DNA of 64,000 bases from JBCCMA01 sp045107005 (GCA_045107005.1 JBGCFP010000036.1:3374-67373), one strand, 5' to 3'; positions 1 through 9,154 are shown, numbered from the stretch's first letter. Notes: generated by a model from the letters alone, not told the origin. A program made the numbers and translations.

Positions 1-3000
1 CCGCGGTGGCGAAATTTCTCATCAGTCGTCGAACGGCACGCTGTTAATGCGGGGTCAGGTTCTGTCTGATCTTGACGGTCGGCTGACGACGCTGCGCGGC
101 CGCCCTCTGATTGTTGAAGGCACGCTGGCCGTGTCCAACAATTCAAGACTGCTGGCCGATTCCGCTTCAGTTGGCGGTTTGTTGACGTCAGCCGCAAACG
201 TGACGGTCGACGACGCCGAGCTTGAGCTGTTTGGTCAGATCGTTAACGAAGCCAGTATTCCGTTGAACAACGCGATTCTCGACCTGGGACGCAACGCTAA
301 CGATCGCTGGAGCAACGACGGAACGGTGACCGCGGTCAATTCGATCATTGAATTTGGCGGCGTGTTCACCCAGGCCGACGTCGGGACGATGACCGGCACC
401 GGCACATCCCGTATCGACGGTCGACTGGACAACACCGGCGAGACACTCGACGTTGGGGCGCTGTTTCCGGGCACCACGGAACTGGCCACGTCGGGTTCGA
501 TTCTGGGTGGCACGATTGCGGTCACGCCGCTGACGTTGCCGCGCAGCACGACGTTCACGCTTGATGGCGTGACGCTCGCGACCGACCTGGATATCGAGCC
601 AGTCTCGTCAATGAATATTGACAACGGCCTGACGCTCGACAACGCCACCGTCTCACTCAACAGTGACAACAATTTCTGCACGCTGAGTTTCAGCGGTAGC
701 AATGGCGACACGTCCGTGCTCGGCGGCGTGGGCGAAGTGGTGTTTAACGGCACGTCGACGGTTGACGGTCGCAACCGCGTGCGCGCTGTCGGAACGAATC
801 ACACATTTATTGTCGATAGCGGCGTCACCGTGCGTTCCGGCACCTCAACCGGTGAGCTGTCGCACGCCAGTACGAACCCGGGTCCGCTGACCGTTCGCGG
901 GCCGATCACATCGTCTATCGATGGGCGGCGCGTGGTTTTGCGCGGAGCACCGCTTAACATCGATACGACGATCAACGTCACCAACGATGCGTTGGTGCAA
1001 GCCAACTTTGGCAATACCGGTTCGACCATATCCGCCGGGTCAACGATCACGGTCAATACTGGTGAGCTCGAGCTGTTTGGGGATTTCACCAACCTGGGCG
1101 CGATCAACATCGTCGACAGCACACTCGATCTTGGTAACGTCGCCGCGGACGAGTGGAACAATGGCGGTGTGATCACACTGACCAACAGCACGCTGGAACT
1201 GGGCGGTACGTACGCAGTCGCAAACCTCGGGACGATTAATGGCAACGGTCAGGTCATCCTGAACGGCACCTTGCTAAACGACGGTCAAATGTTTGATCTG
1301 GGCAGTATCGTCGGCGGCAATGTTCTTCTGAACACCGGCGGCAGCATTGTCGGCGGCACCGTTATCGGCACGACGCTGAACGTACCGTCCAACCAGACGT
1401 TTACGCTTGACGGGGTGACGCTGGCTGCGGATGCCAATCTGGACCCATCGGCAACGCTGACGATCGCAAACGGCCTGACCTTGGACAGTTCGACCGTCCG
1501 CTTACTCAGCAACAACAATTTTGTCAGCCTGAATTTCATCGGGGCTTCTGGCGAAGTGTCGGTATTGGGTGGCACTGGTGAAGTGTTGTTTAGCGGCACG
1601 GCAACGGTCAATAACCGAAATCGCGTGCGCGTTTCCAGCGGTGGGCACGGCCTTACCGTGGCGCCGGGCGTTACGATCCGCTCCGATACGGCCGGTGGCG
1701 AAGTGCGACAGTCATCCAACAACGGCCCGATCCGGCTGCAAGGCGATGTGGTGGCAAACGTGGCGGGGCGTGGGATCTCTCTTGGTGGAGCGCCACTTAT
1801 CGTCGAAGGTGCGCTGTCGGTCAGTAATGACTCCGTGGCCACGCTGAACGGGTTTGGCGAAGCCTCGACGATAGCGTCGAGCGCGACGGTGTCGGTTAGC
1901 GACAGTGAGCTTGAACTGTTTGGCGACATCACCAACGAGGCCAACATCATGGCGACAAATGGCATCGTCGATCTTGGGACTCTGGTCACCGACGAATGGG
2001 TGAATGCCGGTACGATTACACTGACCACCAGCCGAGTCGAACTGGGCGGCAGTTTTGATATCGGCGCGGTTGGTACGATTGTCGGCAGCGACACACTGGT
2101 CATCGATGGCGTATTGGACAACGTTGGGCAGACGCTCGATGTTGACACGCAGTTCCCGCTAACGCCGACGCTGGAGACTGGCGGGCGAATTGTGGGCGGC
2201 AGTGTAACGGGTAGCCCGCTAACGATTGGCGCTTTCGAGAATTTTGGTCTGGAAAATGTCACGCTCGGCGCGGACCTGGCCGTCGAGGGCGGCGGGACCC
2301 TGTCGATCACCGACGACGTGACGCTGGATGGGGCAACGATTTCGCTGGAAAGTGACAACAACTTTACGTCGCTGAGCTTTTTGGCGGCGGCCGACGACGT
2401 GATGACGCTCGGCGGCATCGGCAACGTCGTGTTCAACGGCACGGCGACCGTTGATAGTCGCAACCGGATTACGACGTCGGTGCCTGGCGATACATTGGTT
2501 GTGGAAGCCGGTGTGTCCATCGCCTCCGGTACGGCCGGCGGAGAACTGCGCCACACCGGCGGCGCGATGATCATCCAAGGTGCGGTAACGGCAAGTCTGC
2601 CCGGCCGGCTGGTTTCCGTACAGGCAGCACCACTGACGTTCGAAGGTTCGGCGCAAGTATCCAACGACGGTGAGTTCAGAGCGACGTTCAGTTCAACCAG
2701 TAGCGCCCCGGGCTTGGCGTCGGCGCTCAGCACCCTGTCCGCGAACACCGGCGAAATCGAACTGTTCGGCGACGTTACGCTGGCCGGGACCGTCACCCTC
2801 ACCGACGCGCTGCTCGATCTTGGCAATTCGGTCAACGACAACTGGGTCAACACCGGGTCGATCGCGCTGACCAACAGTGACATCGAAGCCGGCGGTACCG
2901 TGAGCAGCGGTGACTTTGGCAGCATCACCCGCACAGGTACTGGCGCGAGCGTGTTCAACGCTGCCATGGACCTGACGGGCGAGACCATTGATTTGGGCAC

Positions 3001-3832
3001 GCTGTTGCCGCCACCGATCCTGTTTGGCGCTAACGGCAGTCTGACCGGCGGCACGCTGACCACGACACCTCTGTCCATGAGCGAGTTCGTGACCTTCACG
3101 TTTGACGGCGTGACCCTTGCCACCGACATGTCAATTGCGCTGGGCAGCACGCTGAACGTGAACAACGGCTTGACGCTGGCCAACGCCACCATTCGGATGT
3201 TGAGCAACAACAATTTCTCTTCGCTGACGTTTGCGGGCGCCTCTGGCGAGGAATCGCTGTTTGCCGGTACCGGTTCTGTGATCTTTGACGGCACAGCGAC
3301 GGTTGACGGTCGCAACCGAGTCCTGGTGACCGGAACCATGCACAGTCTCGACATCGCTCCTGGCATCACGATCAGCACCGGGACGGCGTCTGGCGAGATT
3401 CGGCAGAACTCGAACAATGGTTCGATTACGATGCGCGGCGACTTGGTGTCGAATTTACCCGGGCGGTCGCTGAGACTGTTTGCAGCGCCGTTCAATCTTG
3501 AGGGTACGCTCACCGTTGATGCCGGTAGCGACGTCGACGCGGGCAACTATTCCGTGAGCGGAGCAGCGACGGTTAACCTGGGCATTGGCGGCACGGCCAC
3601 GGCAGACCAAGGCCGTATTCTTGCCCCGAACGTCGACGCGGCGTTGGACGGCACGCTCAATGTCAGTCTTGCGAACGGGTTCACCCCCGTGTTGGGCGAT
3701 ACGTTTGTGTTGTCGACGTTTGGGTCACTGACCGGCACTTACTCGACAATCAATGTGCCCGCGTTGGGTGGCGGCTTGGTCTTGACGCCGACGTATAACG
3801 CCGGTGATCTGACGTTCACCGTGACGAACTAG
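1..3832 (+). CDS. Giant secreted repeat protein, C-terminal part (5' end outside window)
   Basis: The frame is already open at base 2 and its first residues (GGEISHQSS) match an internal repeat, so the gene starts upstream and the ATG at 47 is not the start. The visible 1276 residues are tandem beta-rich repeats of about 280 residues: the signature (D/N)NNF recurs near 665, 1511, 2354 and 3206, that is at spacings of 282, 281 and 284 codons. Each unit also carries ELELFGD, a DLG box and VDGRNRV. The last about 85 residues (LAPNVDAALDGTLNVSLANG to the end) resemble the closing beta domain of secreted autotransporter-like or cell-surface repeat proteins. Composition is rich in Gly, Thr, Asn and Asp, with almost no Cys. 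Role inferred: extracellular adhesin or surface protein. No catalytic motif was seen. Confidence 0.85.
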   Translation, partial: RGGEISHQSSNGTLLMRGQVLSDLDGRLTTLRGRPLIVEGTLAVSNNSRLLADSASVGGLLTSAANVTVDDAELELFGQIVNEASIPLNNAILDLGRNANDRWSNDGTVTAVNSIIEFGGVFTQADVGTMTGTGTSRIDGRLDNTGETLDVGALFPGTTELATSGSILGGTIAVTPLTLPRSTTFTLDGVTLATDLDIEPVSSMNIDNGLTLDNATVSLNSDNNFCTLSFSGSNGDTSVLGGVGEVVFNGTSTVDGRNRVRAVGTNHTFIVDSGVTVRSGTSTGELSHASTNPGPLTVRGPITSSIDGRRVVLRGAPLNIDTTINVTNDALVQANFGNTGSTISAGSTITVNTGELELFGDFTNLGAINIVDSTLDLGNVAADEWNNGGVITLTNSTLELGGTYAVANLGTINGNGQVILNGTLLNDGQMFDLGSIVGGNVLLNTGGSIVGGTVIGTTLNVPSNQTFTLDGVTLAADANLDPSATLTIANGLTLDSSTVRLLSNNNFVSLNFIGASGEVSVLGGTGEVLFSGTATVNNRNRVRVSSGGHGLTVAPGVTIRSDTAGGEVRQSSNNGPIRLQGDVVANVAGRGISLGGAPLIVEGALSVSNDSVATLNGFGEASTIASSATVSVSDSELELFGDITNEANIMATNGIVDLGTLVTDEWVNAGTITLTTSRVELGGSFDIGAVGTIVGSDTLVIDGVLDNVGQTLDVDTQFPLTPTLETGGRIVGGSVTGSPLTIGAFENFGLENVTLGADLAVEGGGTLSITDDVTLDGATISLESDNNFTSLSFLAAADDVMTLGGIGNVVFNGTATVDSRNRITTSVPGDTLVVEAGVSIASGTAGGELRHTGGAMIIQGAVTASLPGRLVSVQAAPLTFEGSAQVSNDGEFRATFSSTSSAPGLASALSTLSANTGEIELFGDVTLAGTVTLTDALLDLGNSVNDNWVNTGSIALTNSDIEAGGTVSSGDFGSITRTGTGASVFNAAMDLTGETIDLGTLLPPPILFGANGSLTGGTLTTTPLSMSEFVTFTFDGVTLATDMSIALGSTLNVNNGLTLANATIRMLSNNNFSSLTFAGASGEESLFAGTGSVIFDGTATVDGRNRVLVTGTMHSLDIAPGITISTGTASGEIRQNSNNGSITMRGDLVSNLPGRSLRLFAAPFNLEGTLTVDAGSDVDAGNYSVSGAATVNLGIGGTATADQGRILAPNVDAALDGTLNVSLANGFTPVLGDTFVLSTFGSLTGTYSTINVPALGGGLVLTPTYNAGDLTFTVTN

Positions 3833-3838
3833 TTGGAG

Positions 3839-3867
3839 AGCGGGGGCCGCTGACCGCGGCTCCCGCT
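3839..3867. terminator. Putative bidirectional terminator hairpin
   Basis: Twelve-base arms (3839-3850 and 3856-3867) pair with one mismatch around a five-base loop, between two convergent genes. There is no clear T-run, so termination is inferred from position. The right arm overlaps the stop codon of the hydrolase gene. Confidence 0.4.
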
Positions 3868-4759
3868 ACTTGCGCAGAAAGTCGTCGAGCGGCGGGAAAA
3901 ACTCGTCCGGGCATTCAAAGTGGGGCAGGGCACCGGCATCAAACGCCACCTTGGTCCAGTTGGCGCGTTGCTCGGTCCAGGTCGCCTCGCTGAAGTCCTT
4001 GAAATCGCCCCGCGTACCGTGACCGAGCCAAACCTGCTGGGTGAGCCGTTCGTAAACGTCGCGAATGTCTTTGCTGAACAAACCGCCGCCCAGGAACGCC
4101 AGCGGCGCGAACTCGCTGCCCGGCTGATTGGTGATGATGTCATCGTAGGCCGCGAGGCCTTCATCGATGTTGTCTGAGCCCCACGTGCGCTTGAGGAAAT
4201 AGCGGATGGAACGCGGGCTGGTTAAGGCCCTGAACAGTCGCCGACGCCACAACGGAGCACTTAACACTCGTTGCAGCCACGCGATTTGGCGCGTGCTGCC
4301 GGCGGGCTCGCGCAGGCGCTGGCTACCACGCCGAAAGCCGGTCGGCGTGATAAACGCCAGGCCGTTTAGCTGATCGGGCAAGGATAAAGCGGCCCGCGCC
4401 AGGAACTCACTCGAGAGCGACAGTGCCACCGCGTCCAGCGCCACGCCGGGTTGCCGGGCGGCGATGTATTCGACCATCACGCGTATCGCGTCGGTGTAAA
4501 GCGCGACGTCGTATCGGCGGTTGCTGCGTTCGGAAAACCCAAAGCCCGGCAAATCCGGAGCGTAGACGCGCCGGGTTTTGGCGTAGTGGTCGTACAGCGG
4601 TTTCACTTCGTAGGCCGAGCCCGACGCGTTGATGCTGTGGATCAGCAGTAGCGGCGGTCCGTCGCCACCCACGTAGGTGCTGATGCGGCCAGCTCGACTG
4701 TCAAACTCTTCGCGTTGCCCGTCGAGTGCTGCGGGCATGGGCGGGAAATTTTGTTTCAT
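3866..4759 (-). CDS. Alpha/beta hydrolase
   Basis: A 297-residue alpha/beta-hydrolase fold protein. The oxyanion region is LLLIHSINASG (about 38-48), the strand 4 motif is YAPDLPGFGFSE (about 66-77), the nucleophile elbow is A-L-S-L-S (Ser near 114) instead of the usual GxSxG, and the catalytic His lies in GALPHF near 280. There is no signal peptide, so it is probably cytoplasmic. The start is taken at ATG 4759; a TTG lies directly before it. It lies just downstream of a TonB-domain gene on the same strand, eight bases after its stop, so the two are probably co-transcribed. Substrate unknown. The degenerate elbow is seen in several esterase subfamilies and need not mean loss of activity. Confidence 0.8.
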   Translation of the reverse strand: MKQNFPPMPAALDGQREEFDSRAGRISTYVGGDGPPLLLIHSINASGSAYEVKPLYDHYAKTRRVYAPDLPGFGFSERSNRRYDVALYTDAIRVMVEYIAARQPGVALDAVALSLSSEFLARAALSLPDQLNGLAFITPTGFRRGSQRLREPAGSTRQIAWLQRVLSAPLWRRRLFRALTSPRSIRYFLKRTWGSDNIDEGLAAYDDIITNQPGSEFAPLAFLGGGLFSKDIRDVYERLTQQVWLGHGTRGDFKDFSEATWTEQRANWTKVAFDAGALPHFECPDEFFPPLDDFLRK

Positions 4760-4767
4760 CAATCGAT

Positions 4768-5748
4768 CTACGGCTCCGTCGCTTCTTCGGTCGTAAAAAA
4801 GTACTGGTTGCGCAGCCTGGCGGAAACCGCTTCCCCGTTCTTGATGCGGGGTGTGAATCGCCAGCTGTCGATGACCTGCAGCACGGCATTCCCAAACTCG
4901 GGCGGCCCGTCAATCTCTACGATGGACGGGTTCCGGACAAGACCGGCTTCGTCAATCGTGATTTCGAACGTAACGGTACCTTGCGACCGGTCGCGCAAAA
5001 GCGATCTTGAATACGGTGGTGGCACCATGAACAACTGGCGCGGCATGGCGTCGCCGCCGTTGGCGCCAAGGCGTGCCAGCGCCAAAACGTGCACGGTAGC
5101 TTCATCACGTTTGTTGCCCGTTTCCAGAATGCGTAGCGCCTCGCCGTGTGCGCGTGCCATCAGATCCTGCAGCACGTCCGACGTCGGAGACTGACTGGCC
5201 GCAATGGCGGCAGATTGGGCGTAAAATTCAACTGCGTTTTTCTTTCGCGATCTGTTTTCCGACGAGATGCCTCGATAGAAAGCGATCTGCGCTAGCTCCA
5301 GATTGCTCTGTGGCGCCCGTGCTGAATACCATTGCTCTGCGTCGTCCAGGAATCGACGCCCCGACCGGCCGGCGTCCGCGTCGATCAACCCGCTGGCGGC
5401 TTCGAGTAAATATCGACCGTAAAGCGGGTGATTTTCCCCCACAGCATCGCGGGTCGTGCTCAGCGCCTGCTGATAGAGTGTGCGCCGTTCCCATTCATCG
5501 ACGCTGGCATGACCGAGCATCATTCTGGCTTCGGCGGACTGCAAACTTTTTTTCCCCCACTGGGCGTTGGCTTTGTCCAAACCTTCCTCGTAGGCGTACG
5601 CCACCGAGTTTGGATTGATAAAGGCGCGGCCGACAAAGGACTCGCGGGTTGCAAGCAGCTCGTCGGCGGTGGCTAACGGATCGGCGTAAGCAACGAGACT
5701 GCACATCGCCACAACAGCGCAGGTAAGCGCACGCGTGTTATTCCTCAT
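4768..5748 (-). CDS. Secreted TonB C-terminal-domain protein
   Basis: A 326-residue exported protein. The start at ATG 5748 gives a good signal peptide (MRNNTRALTCAVVAMCSLVAYA) and overlaps the stop of the upstream gene by 11 bases, suggesting coupling. The middle (about 30-230) is helical and TPR-like. The C-terminal 80 residues match the TonB_C fold (GTVTFEITIDEAGLVRNP, then WRFTPRIKNGE). It lacks the usual TonB N-terminal anchor and proline-rich arm, so it is a TonB-family periplasmic protein rather than an energy transducer. Function unknown. It forms a probable three-gene unit with the Sel1-like gene before it and the hydrolase after it. Confidence 0.75.
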   Translation of the reverse strand: MRNNTRALTCAVVAMCSLVAYADPLATADELLATRESFVGRAFINPNSVAYAYEEGLDKANAQWGKKSLQSAEARMMLGHASVDEWERRTLYQQALSTTRDAVGENHPLYGRYLLEAASGLIDADAGRSGRRFLDDAEQWYSARAPQSNLELAQIAFYRGISSENRSRKKNAVEFYAQSAAIAASQSPTSDVLQDLMARAHGEALRILETGNKRDEATVHVLALARLGANGGDAMPRQLFMVPPPYSRSLLRDRSQGTVTFEITIDEAGLVRNPSIVEIDGPPEFGNAVLQVIDSWRFTPRIKNGEAVSARLRNQYFFTTEEATEP

Positions 5749-6433
5749 CGCTATTCTCAGTCTCTTCATCGTCGTCGATGAGCACGAACTCGCCGAGCTC
5801 AACAACGCCACCGAGGTAATCAAGGCGCGTGTTCATGCGTTCGCGAATGGAGCCATAAAACTGATCGCCGGGAACGCGGCTGCCGTCGAGCCTGACAATC
5901 GTCAGCGGCAAGTTATCGGTCGCGCCAACGCGCGAGCCCGTTGCTCTGCGCAGAGCGCGGCTGTCCTTTCGAATCAAACGGGCAAGTACACGCCGATCTC
6001 CGTACTCGTTGGCAAATTCATCAAACAACTGATTGGAGCGTGCACGCTGCCCATCGTTTATACGCTCATCGGCGTCCCGGTAAGCGGCCATCAGCTTCGG
6101 GTTCCCGCGCTCGGCGGCTAGTTGCAGCCAGGCTACGCCTCTGGCGGGGTCGGCACGAACGCCTTGACCGTTCAGATACATGACGCCCAACAGATACTGT
6201 GCGTACTTGTCGCCGCGCCAGACCAGGCTTTTGGTCAGAATGCGGTAGGCCCTGGCGTAGTCGCCACGATCGTAGGCTCGATCGGCGTCGCGTTTTAAAT
6301 CGGCGACAAATCGCGTGTCCGGCGTGCCGGGAAAAGCGCGTTCCTTCGCCTCGGTCGACGTCGAAAACATCGCGCAGAGCACGAGTAGCAGAACCGGCCA
6401 TCTTTCTAAGAGTAATGAATGAACATGCGTCAC
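5738..6433 (-). CDS. Secreted Sel1-like repeat protein
   Basis: A 231-residue protein with an N-terminal signal peptide (about 1-29, cleavage near STSTEA). One or two Sel1-type TPR units lie at about 48-115; YAQYLLGVMYLNGQGV followed by GVAWLQLAAERGN is a textbook Sel1 repeat. The C-terminus is strongly acidic (DDDEETENSDEE). The start is GTG 6433, with GGAGAG eight bases upstream. It is the first gene of the minus-strand group 6433-3866. Sel1 proteins are usually periplasmic scaffolds; no specific partner can be named. Confidence 0.75.
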   Translation of the reverse strand: MTHVHSLLLERWPVLLLVLCAMFSTSTEAKERAFPGTPDTRFVADLKRDADRAYDRGDYARAYRILTKSLVWRGDKYAQYLLGVMYLNGQGVRADPARGVAWLQLAAERGNPKLMAAYRDADERINDGQRARSNQLFDEFANEYGDRRVLARLIRKDSRALRRATGSRVGATDNLPLTIVRLDGSRVPGDQFYGSIRERMNTRLDYLGGVVELGEFVLIDDDEETENSDEE

Positions 6434-6567
6434 AACTTTCGCTCTCCGGGTTTATCGATACTGACTCACAACCTGCGCCAGCGTGGCGCGCGATTACTAG
6501 CGTCGGACTTACTCGCGAGCGAAAAGTTTGCCTTGTCGGCACGCTTTGCCGCTAACCTACCGGTCCA

Positions 6568-6584
6568 CATGGGGTTATTCCTAG
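6568..6584 (-). promoter_or_regulatory. T3SS-regulon operator, variant copy (site f)
   Basis: Read on the minus strand this is CTAGGAATAACCCCATG, an 11/16 match to the motif CTAGGGTAAACCCGAG found exactly at 9977, 11148 and 16374. It ends 67 bases before the start of the first DUF1521 gene, the spacing seen at other copies. The binding protein is unknown. This is the weakest copy of the set. Confidence 0.5.
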
Positions 6585-6651
6585 ATGCTGGGTAGCAGTC
6601 TTCGTGGTCAGATGGTAGCGGAAAATAGCAACATTCCATAGGAGGCCGGCC

Positions 6652-7392
6652 ATGAGCGCAGTTAACCCGCTATCGGCCCCAACGTTCCCGATTACACTGA
6701 GTCAAAATCCGGTTGCACCGAGCACCACCATGCTCGGCGACGGCAGCGCGTTGTTTGAGGACACGCACTACGCGATCCTGGTCTCAGATCGCGGGCAAAT
6801 TGACGTGATGAACAAGACCACCGGTGAGGGCTATCAGATCTGGAGTGGTATGCACTTCAGTGATGGTGATGATCAGGTGTTCAATTTCTGGGGTCATACA
6901 ACGTTTTCGTTTGAAGGTGGAACTAAAGCCATCATCGAGACCGTGCCTTGGGAAGCTCATCCGGAAATGACCATTGCGTCAGTGGTGTCCATCATCAGTG
7001 GTAACTATGGCGTGCAGTTGCGCGGCGTCGAGCCCGTCGTGGAAGGCGACCTATCCTTTCGCACGTCGTTTGGGCCGCTGCTTGACGCCTTCGTTCCAGA
7101 CGGCAACACCATTTACGAGAATCCGAACGGACCGGGGTTCGTGACCATCGATGACAATGGCGACTTGCAGACGGTCGATCAGGATCTGTTGTCCGCTGCG
7201 GACTTGCGCAATGTGGAAAAGCTCGCCCCCGAGGTGATCAAGTTTCTGCGCCTTTTTGGTGGTCTGTTGACCATTACGCTGGCGGGCAATTTCGTGTCCA
7301 GCACGAATGTGGATATCGATTTCGCCGAGAGCGATGATGTGGATGCGGGACAACTGGCGTTGTCCTTTGGCCAGCGACCCGACCCGCTCTAG
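6652..7392 (+). CDS. DUF1521 protein with degenerate autocleavage site (candidate T3SS effector)
   Basis: A 246-residue protein without a signal peptide. It aligns along its whole length with the neighbouring DUF1521 protein at 7502-8239: the YxIWxxxH region at 61-68, FNFWGHTTF about 78-85, and DGNTIYENPNGPGF about 137-150. DUF1521 is the metal-ion-inducible autocleavage domain known from the rhizobial T3SS effector NopE1, which cuts within GD-PHV. Here the equivalent stretch is WSGMHFSDGDD, so both the Gly-Asp and the Pro of the scissile site are gone. Folding may be kept, but self-cleavage should be lost. The start has a strong AGGAGG (6640-6645). An operator variant lies 67 bases upstream. 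Secretion by the nearby T3SS is inferred from family and context. Confidence 0.8.
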   Translation: MSAVNPLSAPTFPITLSQNPVAPSTTMLGDGSALFEDTHYAILVSDRGQIDVMNKTTGEGYQIWSGMHFSDGDDQVFNFWGHTTFSFEGGTKAIIETVPWEAHPEMTIASVVSIISGNYGVQLRGVEPVVEGDLSFRTSFGPLLDAFVPDGNTIYENPNGPGFVTIDDNGDLQTVDQDLLSAADLRNVEKLAPEVIKFLRLFGGLLTITLAGNFVSSTNVDIDFAESDDVDAGQLALSFGQRPDPL

Positions 7393-7447
7393 TCCGACCG
7401 TTCCGTCGGGTTGACCCGTCTCGATTCGTTCAGACGTCTACGCGCAC

Positions 7448-7478
7448 AAAAAAAGGCCGGTCACAGTTGTGACCGGCC
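7448..7478 (-). terminator. Rho-independent terminator
   Basis: A perfect 11-bp stem (7455-7465 with 7468-7478) is followed on the minus strand by seven T residues (7454-7448). It terminates the DUF1521 gene at 7502-8239. Confidence 0.9.
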
Positions 7479-7501
7479 ATCCGCTGCTAGGATTGCCTGC
7501 C

Positions 7502-8239
7502 TTAGAGCGAGCGCACCAGGGAGAGCAGAAAGTTGTTCGCCGAATCCTGTACGGCGTTGTTCAGGTCCTGTCCAAGATTCATGCCGCTCAAAAATGCGCC
7601 GAAGAAGGTGACGGCCATCAGACCACCAATGTTCTCGAACTGGTCGGTGAACGACTCGGTCAGCTCCGCCAGCTTTTGTTCATCGGTGCCGTTAATGTAC
7701 GCTTGGTCCACTTGCACGATCGACCCACCTTCAACGCCGAGGAAGCCTGCGCCGAACGGGTTTTCATACAGTGTATTGCCGTCGCGCATCACGAAATCGG
7801 CGAGTTCGCCGTTGACTTCCACCATGCTCAGATCGCCGCGCGCATTGGGATCAACGCCGGTAATGTGCACGCCAAAGTCGCCATCGGTGATGGTGACCTT
7901 GGAGGCGACGGTCATGTCTTCGTTGCCGGCCCACGGTGTGGTTTGCATAGTGATTTTGGTGCCGTCATCGAGCACAAACGTCGTCGTGCCCCAGAAATCA
8001 AACGCGTGATTGCCGTCGATCATCACGTGTGGGTCGCCCCACACCCGGTACGTTTCGCCCGTGTTCTTGTTGGTCGTAATGACTTCGCCGCCGTCCGTCA
8101 CTTTGATGGTGTAGTTCTCGTTTTCGAACATGACGTTGCCTTGCGCGTCTCGGCCAACCGTCGGTTCCTGACTCGGGCAAACACAGCAACATTCCTGCGC
8201 CAAGTTCGCTGATGTTAATGCGGATTCGATCCCACTCAT
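7502..8239 (-). CDS. DUF1521 metal-inducible autocleavage protein (candidate T3SS effector)
   Basis: A 245-residue protein with no signal peptide and a Cys-rich N-terminus (ECCCVCP, 16-22). The DUF1521 core runs from about 38 to 180 and contains YRVWGDPHVMIDG with GDPH at 68-71. That is the self-cleavage motif characterised in Bradyrhizobium NopE1 and a Vibrio homologue, where calcium or other divalent ions trigger cutting between Asp and Pro (here D69/P70). Acidic segments such as DGGE, DGTK and DGDFG fit metal binding. Its own terminator lies at 7448-7478 and a double operator at 8311-8343, so it is probably monocistronic. Delivery by the T3SS is inferred. The C-terminal segment (about 195-245) is amphipathic and may associate with membranes. 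Confidence 0.85.
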   Translation of the reverse strand: MSGIESALTSANLAQECCCVCPSQEPTVGRDAQGNVMFENENYTIKVTDGGEVITTNKNTGETYRVWGDPHVMIDGNHAFDFWGTTTFVLDDGTKITMQTTPWAGNEDMTVASKVTITDGDFGVHITGVDPNARGDLSMVEVNGELADFVMRDGNTLYENPFGAGFLGVEGGSIVQVDQAYINGTDEQKLAELTESFTDQFENIGGLMAVTFFGAFLSGMNLGQDLNNAVQDSANNFLLSLVRSL

Positions 8240-8310
8240 GGTGATGCTCCCTGATGTTTACGGTATTTTCTCCTGCCACCAATAAGACCACAGTCCGCGT
8301 ACGCCAACAG

Positions 8311-8343
8311 CTAGGACTAACCCGAAGACAGGGTTAACCCTAG
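8311..8343 (-). promoter_or_regulatory. Double T3SS-regulon operator (site a)
   Basis: Two copies lie side by side: 8311-8326 reads CTAGGACTAACCCGAA on the plus strand and 8328-8343 reads CTAGGGTTAACCCTGT on the minus strand. Each matches 12 of 16 positions of CTAGGGTAAACCCGAG, and their centres are 17 bp apart. The pair sits 72 bases upstream of the intact DUF1521 gene. The inner GGGTTAACCC is a perfect palindrome. Confidence 0.65.
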
Positions 8344-8352
8344 CGTCGTGAA

Positions 8353-9093
8353 TCAGTAGCTGATAAACCCGTCTTTGGTGGTGAGCCGAAGTCGCTGCAA
8401 GTCCACGCCGCTCTTGAGCAGGTTTCGTTGCGTGGTCGCCGCGAGTTCGCGTTCGCGAGCGCGATCCTTGTTGCGTTCTGCCGTGGCGCGTTGTCCCAGG
8501 GCGAACATCGTTTCGTAGACGAGCGCTTCTGTGATCTCCTGGCGTTCGGTGAGTGACGCCTTGGCCACCATCGAATTGCTGAGCATGTTGTGCGTGACCT
8601 GGCGTCGCGCGGCGGCGACGCGTGCGGCGGAGGGGACGGCGCGGTTGTTGGCAACAATCCACATCGTTAGCCAGTAAGCGCTCATGGCATCGGCGATGTT
8701 GTTGGAGCGCAAGCCGTAGGGCTGCATGTCGCGGTCAAAGTCGGCCAGCACGTCCTGTCGATCGAGCACGCTTGCGATGTGCGCCGAACGCCCGGGATCG
8801 GCCTGTTGTACGGCTCGCTTGAATTCTTCCTTAACCCGGCGCGACACGCCCGGATCGGGTTTGAAGGTCAGCGCATCAAGTTGCGCGTCGCTCAGCGCAT
8901 CAGCCCGTTCGCGCTGCGTTTTGCGCGACGGCTTGCCGCTCCCTTTGCCCATCGCACTGTTGACGGCGATGGTGCCGGCGATATTGATCCCGGCCGTGTT
9001 GGAGGCGTTGAACATCCCCATGTAATCCTGTGCATTGGCGGCGGGCAGCACGAAGGCGCCGAGCACCAGGGCGAAAAGTGATCGTGAATTCAT
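8353..9093 (-). CDS. Exported protein of unknown function, paralogue of the gene at 35124-35684
   Basis: A 246-residue protein with a clear signal peptide (MNSRSLFALVLGAFVLPAANA). The C-terminal two thirds align with the product of 35124-35684: shared blocks are YGLRxxNIADAMxAYWLTMW (about 142-161), a QV-x-SN-x(S) stretch, EALVYE (about 202-207) and a basic C-terminal helix with KSGxxLxxxxLT. I do not recognise the family with certainty. The start is ATG 9093, with AGGAGAC six bases upstream. It lies between two terminators or operators and seems transcribed alone. A role linked to the T3SS (pilotin, periplasmic factor or secreted protein) is inferred only from position and from the paralogue flanking the other side of the T3SS. 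Confidence 0.75.
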   Translation of the reverse strand: MNSRSLFALVLGAFVLPAANAQDYMGMFNASNTAGINIAGTIAVNSAMGKGSGKPSRKTQRERADALSDAQLDALTFKPDPGVSRRVKEEFKRAVQQADPGRSAHIASVLDRQDVLADFDRDMQPYGLRSNNIADAMSAYWLTMWIVANNRAVPSAARVAAARRQVTHNMLSNSMVAKASLTERQEITEALVYETMFALGQRATAERNKDRARERELAATTQRNLLKSGVDLQRLRLTTKDGFISY

Positions 9094-9154
9094 GATTGTC
9101 TCCTACGGTGGGGATGTTCCTGAGGCGGTAATCCAGGAGCGGAGCGACGACGCC

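Noticed and set aside
1285..3546. Long antisense reading frame (753 codons) opposite the repeat protein
   Set aside because: Its length follows from the repetitive, biased codons of the sense gene; the translation is low-complexity Ser/Pro/Val with no domain.
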